The position numbers and the translations under genes are program-made. Source: Selenomonas sputigena ATCC 35185 (lineage in GTDB: Bacteria; Bacillota; Negativicutes; Selenomonadales; Selenomonadaceae). Taken from it: a DNA stretch of 64,000 bases. Within the stretch, counting starts at the first letter, position 1, and each line of letters starts with the position of its first letter. The stretch covers positions 1,977,501-2,041,500 of the forward strand of contig NC_015437.1 of the NCBI RefSeq assembly GCF_000208405.1, in the 5' to 3' direction. The notes below the pieces were generated by a model, which had not been told where the DNA came from, did no database searches, and saw nothing but the letters and a program-made list of their open reading frames with translations. Positions 43,401 through 49,094 of the stretch are shown here, one piece after another.

Positions 43401-44719
43401 AGCGTTTTATGAATCTGTTCTTCATTCGCTGCAGGATTTGTGCGGTCCGTCACCATCGTGACGAAAGAGTTCGCCGCCGCCTTTTTGATGTGCGTATCAC
43501 CTGCCGTGTAGTGCGATGTGTCTGTGCCGTCGCCGCCCGTATGACTGTAGTAGATCTTTTGCCGACCCGCATAGTCGTCAATCGTCAGCTTGCCTGCATC
43601 ATTTTGGAAAATGTTTCCCTCATTGCCATTCGTGCTTGAGAGTCGGGCAAGCCGCGTGCCGCGCCCGCCGTTCATCGTATCCCACGTCGCGCCGTTCTTC
43701 AAAAAGAGCGTCGTCTTTCCCGTTGCGCCAGCTTCCGTACCGCCGAGCCATTTGGAATCCGCTCCATTAAGGCCGAGGTAGACTTCGCCGCCGTTTTCCG
43801 TATGAATGGGACCTGCCAGCTCCGTCTTTTGATCCGCAGCATCGGTGCCCGCCTCATTCACATTGAAATAGGTTTTGCTCGATCCCTTCACCCACATCAA
43901 CCATTGATCGCGCGCCTTGTTGTCGGCAATCTTCAGCTTGCCGCCGCCGATGCGCAGAACGCTGTCTTTAGCAGAATTGAATTCATCACCAAACTGAATG
44001 CCGCGCTGGATCTTCGGATCGTCAATATCCACGCGACGAATATTCAGCGTATTACTCTCTCCTGTCACATGAATACCATACGTACTCGGTGATTTCACGT
44101 TCCCCAGTCCGGCTTCCGTCCAATAATGGTAGACGGCTCCCGGTTTTATCGTGAACGTGCCATCCAGATTGAGCGTCGCTTTACCCGGCGCCCAAATGCC
44201 GCGGGCAAATTCTCTGCCTGCCCAAAGCTCATTGATCTGCACATCTGCATGGATATCCGCTTTCATCGGTTTTTTTGCATATTCGTCGAACCGAATGCCG
44301 CTTGTCGCACCGCCATGCTGATCGGCATCCTTCCAGTTTCCATGGGCATTGATGGTGATGAGACGGTTTGCCGCACTGGCATTGTTCTTATCGCTATGAA
44401 CAGTTAACGTTGCATTAGGGCGAATATGAAGTCCCGAGGCGCGATTATTCTCATTCTTTAGATTGCGAATATCCAGTTTGAGATCGTGCCCTGCCATATC
44501 GAGCGTAAGCGAGCTGTTCGCATAAACAGCCGATGCGCCATTCACAATATTCCACTTGATCGTATTCTTATCTGCCTTGACCTCGGTATCCGCCGTCAGC
44601 GTCGTATCTTCCTTGATCGGTCCCTGCTCTGCCGCCCACGCCGGCACTTGCCATGAGCCTGCCAGCAAGGCTGCGGCAATGCCTAAAGTCAGTTGCTTCA
44701 GACGCGCTTTTTTCCTCAT
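37430..44719 (-). CDS. Giant autotransporter with tandem passenger modules and Pro-rich stalk
   Basis: 2429 residues. Signal peptide 1-29 (cleavage at AWA-AE). The passenger (30-2055) is beta-helix-like, made of modules of about 450-490 residues with shared motifs: a Gly-rich IGGG turn, VDIKGLVDID, GDTHIKKAAENSSVTMVTDS and TLNALAGKLYYD followed by a KGKAMIAEGLTASS-type stretch. The last motif occurs five times (near 43.37, 41.96, 40.61, 40.15 and 38.67 kb). A stalk of Pro/Gln/Lys/Glu repeats covers about 2057-2124. The C-terminal autotransporter barrel (about 2165-2429) ends GLRWSF. No passenger enzyme domain is recognisable, so adhesin or ligand binding is likely. GGAGAG precedes the ATG. 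A cobalamin riboswitch lies about 300 bases upstream with no other gene between, so expression should respond to cobamides. Confidence 0.9.
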   Translation of the reverse strand: MRKKARLKQLTLGIAAALLAGSWQVPAWAAEQGPIKEDTTLTADTEVKADKNTIKWNIVNGASAVYANSSLTLDMAGHDLKLDIRNLKNENNRASGLHIRPNATLTVHSDKNNASAANRLITINAHGNWKDADQHGGATSGIRFDEYAKKPMKADIHADVQINELWAGREFARGIWAPGKATLNLDGTFTIKPGAVYHYWTEAGLGNVKSPSTYGIHVTGESNTLNIRRVDIDDPKIQRGIQFGDEFNSAKDSVLRIGGGKLKIADNKARDQWLMWVKGSSKTYFNVNEAGTDAADQKTELAGPIHTENGGEVYLGLNGADSKWLGGTEAGATGKTTLFLKNGATWDTMNGGRGTRLARLSSTNGNEGNIFQNDAGKLTIDDYAGRQKIYYSHTGGDGTDTSHYTAGDTHIKKAAANSFVTMVTDRTNPAANEEQIHKTLNALAGKLYYDAAKSGEDHLTGRAMLAEGLTASSAEVKVERMKFSATTGQGSTDGTPAAPLPPVTPPGTTPGQPSTPPASAVLDTTQQIAEVGFDSMDLSEKWKNDGYGDDNGHYTFDKDVIIRTKASDNKVIPAQRYYTGGIVVDEEAPEGPVTVDMKAHRLTLNSTADSDERYASGIVATAGNLEIKRAGGIDINITGSKRSEHGIYAMATSRRDGRIVIENDDTAPHAVKIRNTSSGEKGNAITAKGASSRSALVDIKGLVDIEQDKENLLYASNDGEIRIGGGRMMAGANAKAVHITRQGKVFINARSAGDGVDAASTERDVKVEGNVLLEGNGGVFGAALNTEQSYIKGKIGSSGSGSTRLLLANGARWDNQSVGIGGDTIGRSHLTHLKSDGGAIHQNDTQDLTIDKFEGKAKLFYKHESDGTDTAHYKAGDTHIKSAAENAEITVATDADRVNLSDDAAVHKTLNALAGKLYYDAAATERHLKGKAMIAEGLTASSASKKLEDITFKANGQGSVKEDIGEGRQIAEGDWKGAVREQKYWDKKGVRSGSTYSFSNDAAFSPKLSDNPVKALNEYSRYDFGGILWGKGKNGSIHMNGHALNIDTGVGNVRTQSGERRGDESTGILVNGGTLELKSLGKTTIQAHNNGIHLVGDQRKGNANLYIKNQADADHAVKIMSKDKGIYLESYNGAARLEIDGMVDIDAPKGVVVDGGTLTIGGGRIVSKGDAALYVNSPGTAKINATMDGEGNVVPMHENRDVQIEGDIQVKAGSASAYIGLTTKNSILKGLFTTDMYTWPQNNWELASGNGYLVLKNGGTWEHTKFGTGRDKNGTAELGDSRVSRLNADGGIIRQKDKRNILIDDFRGNMKVMYEHENDGSKAADYKAGDVKIAAAKQGSEVTMVTDSKNITTSDEAQVRSVLDALAGKLYYDGARSGLRNLKGKAMIAEGLTASSISKRLADISFRSDSGQGYTNDTIENGNYKNFHGLNTGIDRNDYKPLTFDNFSGSARLYYKHVNDGTQTEDYGSDPAHKDPNKFYGDTHIKHAAANSSVTMVTDSNGVNLGDETAVRKTLNALAGKLYYDGYVNGERNLKGKAMIAEGLTGSAVSQQMDLDYWLSNGRAHVKPKDTTPLTGETIKKQIAEGNFDTNDTKAYWKGKGVYDGKGNYTFHRDIKLEVKAADKPVTSARDNKFGTIYWNGDVEGSIDMTGHRLDIKAGPGGHGLLPNEGPQAGWERTPNAITVYSGTLTIKNVKGMNIESDPKGSLYGRGIFVMGYPGGPGHMSGHGKAKLVIENDDKMENAVKIRVKNTGEDFGAIEARKNMGSAEVDIKGLVDIDSTMWRAIESHGARISIGGGIIKGTDVASIAAYDRGTVFVNSKFDGNGNVVATSNTRPVQITGDISSEGDGHIVLGLNNKNSFFKGMVSTDINGIDKQTQKWRYNPGNVSMLLANGAIWEHKQVGTGYHHKKETGSREKGIAMDSRVTRLQADKGILKQNDPHKITIDNYSGNMQLVYQHEGDGTKAEHYKAGDVHIKKAAENSSVTMVTDSNGLTLTDETQVYKTLNALAGKLYYDGYKTGERNLKGEAMISEGLVASSKTLKKANMDWSEASGQGSVKAPQPQPKPEPQPQPEPQPQPQPQPQPKPEPQPKPEPQPQPQPKPQPKPEPQPKPEPKPQPKPKIEYGDYETKLMSGVKSAMTASTMAWRAEANDLMKRMGDLRLSPEDEGVWARVYRGKSSSDKDKTNFEMNYTTIQVGYDKKVGDDWRVGVAGSYMKGTSSFAKGNGENKEGNLGIYGTWSGKNGEYVDLIAKIGRLSNEYTVYNDFNHYVKGDFHTWGGSLSAEYGRRINLNGGSFVEPQIELIYSHLNGVNYTGDTDYAGQKMYVRQGAMNSFVGRIGLGFGQETKSSTWFLKASLYHEFAGDLSTDYSDGTNPWKTTHQEGKDTWLGLQLGGTMKLSDKTSLYGTFEKTFGGDIKTDWRVDAGLRWSF
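38348..38548. repeat. Low-complexity tandem repeat encoding the Pro-rich stalk
   Basis: About 200 bases of near-identical 6- and 12-base units (variants of GGCTGTGGCTGCGGCTCT on the + strand) encoding alternating Pro with Gln, Lys or Glu. In-frame multiples of 6 mean the repeat can gain or lose units without breaking the frame, changing stalk length. Confidence 0.85.
38673..43400. repeat. Tandem module repeats within the autotransporter gene
   Basis: The module end (encoding LAGKLYYD plus KGKAMIAEGL-type sequence) recurs at about 43372, 41961, 40607, 40149 and 38673, i.e. spacings near 1411, 1354, 458 and 1476 bases. Four modules are full length and one is short. The copies are diverged but still similar at the DNA level. 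Confidence 0.8.
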
Positions 44720-45030
44720 ATCTTTATCTCTCCTTTGTTCTGTGAAATCGCTTTCTTCAGCGACTTCTTTTCTCTGCCATGTTTCTCAGCGGCGCAGTCC
44801 GCGCCATAAATACTCTCAAACCGCTTACCGGCCTGCCAGCCTTTCTAACAGGTTCTCAGCCTTTCCAACACCATTGCCATCGCCTCCCTTGACAGCACTC
44901 CAACAAAAAAACGCGACACAAAAAGAACACATAGCCTTCCATGAAAATGAGAACTGTCAAACGACAGCCCAAACTCCTTGGCCTGCTACGCGCCATCTTG
45001 TATCGCGCAAGTGACGTGACGAAAAGAAAA

Positions 45031-45186
45031 CAGGCGGCACTCTGACTTAGCTCATCATCCTGCCATCTCTTTGTGAGAGACGTACGATGGCAGGACTCCC
45101 CATACAGTTGCGGAACAGCTCCGGATTCACACCGGATTCCCCACACTCAGCCTTGCGGCTTCCATTTCTTGTGGTATGAAGTTGTC
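45031..45186 (-). ncRNA. Cobalamin riboswitch upstream of the autotransporter
   Basis: Read leftward: AACTTCATACC, a GCCGCAAGGC stem, then GGGGAATCCGGTGTGAATCC, GGAGCTGTTCCGCAACTGTA (the B12-box core), an AGTCCTGCC..GGCAGGA stem, GATGATGAGC and TAAGTCAGAGTGCCGCCTG. These follow the order of the cobalamin aptamer. The nearest downstream gene is the autotransporter (start 44719). No strong intrinsic terminator is visible after it; CTGTCGTTTGACAG with a weak T tract (about 44950-44970) is the best candidate. Confidence 0.88.
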
Positions 45187-45330
45187 TTGGCTCTTGGAAA
45201 GCTCTCAAAAGCCATGCCGTAACCAGCAGAAGCGCCTCCTCTTTTCTTTTATAACCTATACGCATTTATCATATCATAAATCAAACAATATGAATAGCCG
45301 TAAGGTATATGTTTAATTATTTTTTAATAT

Positions 45331-47265
45331 TTAGAAGCTATGCTCCACGCCGACGACAAAGCTGCGTCCCGGAGCCGTCCACCACTGACCGGCTCCACCG
45401 TAGTTCACATTGGAACGCTCAGCATAGAACTTATCGAAGAGATTGTTGACCTTGAGATAGACCTTCGTCGTTTCCATGATCTTATAGTTCATGCCGAAAT
45501 CGCAGACCCAGTACGACGTCTCCGGGAAAGCGTTGTCCACGGGACCCGGACGGTCAATCATGGCGCGTGCCATCAAGGATGCGTCGAATCTCCGATTCTT
45601 GTAATCCACACCGATATTCCACTGATGCGTCGGCAAATAACCATCAACATTTGCTTTGCGCTGTTCGGTCTTACCAACATGCGTGTTCGTATAGCCAAGG
45701 CGTGCACTCACATGTGAGTCAAAGCGCTTCGCAAGCTGCAGATCCCAGCCATGTGCATCCTCATCGCCAACGTTGATATTCTGATATGTCACGGGATGAA
45801 AGCCGATACGATCCTTGGAATGACGCCAATAGTAGTGCGCTGCAACATTCAGTCCTTTGCCAAAATCATGCGCAATACCGATCTCCCGCGTATCGCCGGA
45901 CTCGGGCTTGAGGTTCGGATTGCCATATGTCGGCGCATAGAGCTGATTCGGCGTCGGGGTCAGGAAATACTCGGTATAAGCTACATAGGCATGAGTTCTA
46001 GGCGTAATATCATAGCCAAGGCTCACGCTCGGGCTTGTATGGCTGCCGAAAGCCGAATTGCTGTCGTAGCGAATGCCGCCGATGAGCTTGAGTGCAGGCG
46101 TGATGTTCCACTGATCTTGCAGATAGACGGAACGATTCACGAGGGATCTCCCGTCAATACTCACTATTCCTCCGTTCCAAATCGACGTATCGTCATACGT
46201 GAAATCCACACCGGTCGTCAGGAGATGATCGCCGAAGCGCTTATCATACTGGTCACTGAGCTTCCAGCTGTAGACGTCCATCTCGTAGCTCGATCCTAGC
46301 GGCGTCCACATGTTATGGTAAAAGAGATTATAATTATAGCGGCTGCGGGAAAGGACCATCTGATTCTTCGAGGTATCGTCAATCTTCGCATTCCAGATCA
46401 AGTCTACATCAAAATGATCGTAGCGTCCTCGATTCTGCTTCAATCCCTGCTGCTTTTCATACAGCGCTTGATAGCGGTCTCCATCCTTGTAACTGCGCAG
46501 GTTGAGCACAAGGTACGAAGCCTTGCTGAGATCTTTGCCGAGGTGTATGTTGACGGAATCAGCGTCGAGTCCTGAAGGAACTTCATTGCCATGCCCATCT
46601 TTGAAGTCGTTGCTCTTGTCCTTCTGATACTTGAGCCGCCAATCAAGACCGTTCTCGCTGCCCTCGTAAGCAACACTGTAGAGCTGCTTGCCGAAGCTGC
46701 CATAAGCCGCCTCAACCGTCGCTTTCGCGTTCTTCGCCTTCTTCGTGATGATGTTGATGACGCCGCCCTTAGCATCCGAGCCGTAAAGCGTCGATGCCGA
46801 GCCGCGCAGCACCTCGATGCGGTCAATACCGCTGAGATCCTTCATCGCTGATGTCAGTGACGCCGCAAAGCCACCTGCATAATTCTGCTTCACACCATCA
46901 ATGAGAACAACAACATCCTCCGAGCCATTGATATAGAACTTTGTGCTGTTATTATACCCTGCCGGCGCATACTGATTGACCGTAACGCCCGGGACATCGC
47001 GCAGAGCCTGCGTCAGATCCGTATAGTGGCGCTTTTCGAGATCCTTTCCCGTGATGACCGTGATATTTGCATTCGCCTTGAGCTCCTGTACCGGCGTGCG
47101 CGTCGCCGTGACGACCGTCTCGTCGAGCGAATGCTCCGATACGGCATCCTGCGTCGACTCCGCTTCTGCGGCAAACACTTGCCCCCCCGCAGGATACAAA
47201 GCAGCGAACGTAAGCGCCGCCGCCACCGTCGCGCCGAGTTTCTTCCTCGACCCTGTTCTTCCCAT
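45331..47265 (-). CDS. btuB: TonB-dependent outer-membrane receptor, BtuB-like (cobalamin uptake)
   Basis: 644 residues. Signal peptide 1-33 (VFA-AE). TonB box DETVVTATRTP (about 48-58), plug domain (to about 165: ITVITGKDLEKRHYTDL, IDRIEVLRGSASTLYGSDAKGGVINIIT), then a 22-strand barrel ending in GVEHSF. The TonB-box type and size fit BtuB, and a cobalamin riboswitch with its own terminator lies in the leader, so cobamide uptake is the likely role. No tonB, exbBD or btuFCD is in the window. Confidence 0.92.
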   Translation of the reverse strand: MGRTGSRKKLGATVAAALTFAALYPAGGQVFAAEAESTQDAVSEHSLDETVVTATRTPVQELKANANITVITGKDLEKRHYTDLTQALRDVPGVTVNQYAPAGYNNSTKFYINGSEDVVVLIDGVKQNYAGGFAASLTSAMKDLSGIDRIEVLRGSASTLYGSDAKGGVINIITKKAKNAKATVEAAYGSFGKQLYSVAYEGSENGLDWRLKYQKDKSNDFKDGHGNEVPSGLDADSVNIHLGKDLSKASYLVLNLRSYKDGDRYQALYEKQQGLKQNRGRYDHFDVDLIWNAKIDDTSKNQMVLSRSRYNYNLFYHNMWTPLGSSYEMDVYSWKLSDQYDKRFGDHLLTTGVDFTYDDTSIWNGGIVSIDGRSLVNRSVYLQDQWNITPALKLIGGIRYDSNSAFGSHTSPSVSLGYDITPRTHAYVAYTEYFLTPTPNQLYAPTYGNPNLKPESGDTREIGIAHDFGKGLNVAAHYYWRHSKDRIGFHPVTYQNINVGDEDAHGWDLQLAKRFDSHVSARLGYTNTHVGKTEQRKANVDGYLPTHQWNIGVDYKNRRFDASLMARAMIDRPGPVDNAFPETSYWVCDFGMNYKIMETTKVYLKVNNLFDKFYAERSNVNYGGAGQWWTAPGRSFVVGVEHSF

Positions 47266-47373
47266 TTCAATCTCCTCCTAAAATTCTGCCCACAGACAAA
47301 TTTATATTCAGCCGCCGCCCTTGCTTTATCGACGGATAAATACCGAGAATAGCACACATTCCCATTCCCATAC

Positions 47374-47404
47374 AAAAAAGCCCTCCCTGCATCGCAGAAA
47401 GGGC
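47374..47404 (-). terminator. Riboswitch-linked terminator in the btuB leader
   Basis: Leftward GCCCTTTCTGC-GAT-GCAGGGAGGGC (47380-47404) followed by TTTTTT (47374-47379). It lies between the riboswitch and btuB, so the aptamer probably controls transcription by termination. Confidence 0.85.
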
Positions 47405-47506
47405 ACACTCCTATCACAATGGCACCGCAAAAGCCGCTTTGCCCAAAGGCAAATACGCTGCCGAAAATCTCCTTCCCATCGCTCGCAGGTCAAACGGTGA
47501 TTGTCA

Positions 47507-47702
47507 ATCAGGCAGTTCTCCTGGCTTCAGTTCATCACCTGTCTGCGCCTTCCCAAGGATTGACTCCTCAGTGACCATCTCAAGAAACACAAAGATTTTT
47601 CTCGTGCAGACCGGCTCGCTGCTACAGTGGCGGGACCGCTCCGGCATATACCGGATTCCCTATTAAGTCTTGCGACACCTGATCCAATCGGTATGAAGTT
47701 TT
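47507..47702 (-). ncRNA. Cobalamin riboswitch controlling btuB
   Basis: Read leftward: AACTTCATACC, GTGTCGCAAGAC, AATAGGGAATCCGG, GGAGCGGTCCCGCCACTGTA, GGTCACTGAG, GGGAAGGCG, GATGAACTG and AAGCCAGGAGAACTGCC, all core elements of the cobalamin aptamer in order. About 240 bases ahead of btuB, with an intrinsic terminator in between. Confidence 0.95.
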
Positions 47703-47719
47703 GCTAGTTTCCGAAAGAT

Positions 47720-47748
47720 AGCGTAGCATTGAACAATACTCTTGTCAA
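47720..47748 (-). promoter_or_regulatory. Promoter for the btuB riboswitch transcript
   Basis: Leftward consensus TTGACA (47743-47748), 17-bp spacer, TACGCT (47720-47725). The -10 is weak but the position, about 18-20 bases before the aptamer, fits. Confidence 0.6.
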
Positions 47749-47816
47749 GTAGGAATATCAGAAACTATGAATTTCTGCACTTCTGATCTTTAAGAAATCA
47801 CCGACACATTCAGTTT

Positions 47817-48791
47817 CTATGAAATCGTATTCCGCAAAGCTTCTTGCTGTGTTTGCAGCTTTTCTTCCCAATCGGTACGCGAGCGCTGTATGAACTCGTG
47901 CACAAGATAGTCGGGGCAGATAAGATCGACGATGCGCCGCGCCGCATCCGTCTGAAACGGCTGATGGCGGTCGACCTGCAGGACGTATTCCATGGCTTCC
48001 TGCCAAGACAGGCTGCGATGCTCGCCCGCATGCTCCTCCATCATGCGCTTCGTATAGCTTCCCGAAAGCGATTGATGAAGATGCACGCCGTAGATTCGCT
48101 TGCCAAGTTCGCCAAGATTTCGATAAATCTCCTTCACATAGCGTGCACCATCTTCTTCGCTCGTGAGATCAGCATTCGTATTCATCAGATGCCCGACATC
48201 GAGCATGAAGCCCGTATCCGCATGGGAAACGCGCTCCAAAAGCGCACCTGCAAGCTGCGGCTTTTGAAATGTCAATCCCGGCCACCAGAGATTTTCAAAG
48301 AGTAGGCGCACACCCTGCGGTATCTCATCTGCGATCTCGTTGACAAGCTCGATTGTCCCTTCGATGACTTCTTCATCGGTATGAGCGAACTCGCGCGTAT
48401 ACATCTCCGAAGTCACATTGTGCGCGACATGAAAGACGAGATACTGCGGCCGACAAGTCGCCGCTTGGCGCAGATTCTCTTTCCAGCTTTCCACCCAGTC
48501 ATCAACATCAAGAGAGCCATAGTAGGCGCGGATATTTTCCTCCGTGCCGAACTCTGCAAGGAGCGCAGCTTTATCCCCGCGCCAAAAATCCAGCCACGAC
48601 GGCCAGAAAAGGAGATGTACGCCCTTGATATACGTGGGCGGATACATCGCTCGATCCCACGGCGCACAGAGCATGAATTCGATGCCATCGAGTCCGTAGC
48701 GCTGAATGAATTCATGGAGGGCTTCCGTTTTATTTTGCAGCAAATTCTCTATATCGCAGCCTGCATTCGATATATTCACCAGTTCCAGCAT
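47817..48791 (-). CDS. TIM-barrel (AP endonuclease 2/xylose isomerase-like) protein; candidate CbiR-type cobamide hydrolase
   Basis: 324 residues. Barrel motifs: GLDGIEFMLC, YLVFHVAHN with a His for metal, VRLLFENLWWPGLTF with a Glu, TGFMLDVGHLMNTNADL (Asp-His) and IYGVHLHQSLSG (His), typical of the metal-dependent PF01261 barrel. Many members are sugar epimerases or endonucleases. CbiR, a cobamide-remodelling enzyme first described in Akkermansia, belongs to this superfamily, and this gene lies just upstream of btuB and its riboswitch, so a CbiR role is attractive. That is inference from context; no CbiR-only motif was checked. AGGAGA precedes the ATG. Probably driven by the repeat promoter at 48912-48939. 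Confidence 0.72.
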   Translation of the reverse strand: MLELVNISNAGCDIENLLQNKTEALHEFIQRYGLDGIEFMLCAPWDRAMYPPTYIKGVHLLFWPSWLDFWRGDKAALLAEFGTEENIRAYYGSLDVDDWVESWKENLRQAATCRPQYLVFHVAHNVTSEMYTREFAHTDEEVIEGTIELVNEIADEIPQGVRLLFENLWWPGLTFQKPQLAGALLERVSHADTGFMLDVGHLMNTNADLTSEEDGARYVKEIYRNLGELGKRIYGVHLHQSLSGSYTKRMMEEHAGEHRSLSWQEAMEYVLQVDRHQPFQTDAARRIVDLICPDYLVHEFIQRSRTDWEEKLQTQQEALRNTIS

Positions 48792-48902
48792 AAAATCTCC
48801 TGATTCATTATCGTCTGAAAAATTCCTTCATTTTGAAAAACATGGCAAGTTCAGTCTATCATAGACGGACATCCAACGTCAAGAATCTGGACGGAACGAT
48901 AT

Positions 48903-49018
48903 ATATCATGGAATTTACTATGAAAGTCCAAGAAGTCAAGCCCGAAGGGCGCAGACGGATTGGTAAACTTTCATTAAGGGCGGCGCACAATGTCCACAAA
49001 GTGGACGTTTGTGCGTGT
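48903..49018 (-). repeat. Dispersed repeat: promoter plus hairpin (copy B)
   Basis: About 115 bases, closely matching 62981-63088. It carries a leftward promoter TTGACT (48934-48939), 16-bp spacer, TAAATT (48912-48917), then GGGCTTGACTTCTTGG-type sequence and a hairpin of CGCACAA..GTCCAC / GTGGAC..TTGTGCG (about 48984-49015) with an AAA loop. It is placed to drive the TIM-barrel gene. The remaining gap up to 49094 holds no gene. Confidence 0.8.
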
Positions 49019-49094
49019 AGCTTATGCAATCCATAGGACTTTGCATAAATTAGATCCAACTCATGCAAAGCCATGCTCTTATATTTATGAAACT

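Noticed and set aside
44856-45146. 96-codon minus-strand frame ahead of the autotransporter
   Set aside because: It overlaps the cobalamin aptamer and lacks a ribosome site; the RNA structure explains the conservation.
45240-45330. Promoter for the autotransporter riboswitch transcript
   Set aside because: TTGTTT, TTTGAT and TATAGG/TTATAA words occur in this AT-rich stretch, but no pair has good spacing; read-through from btuB is also possible.
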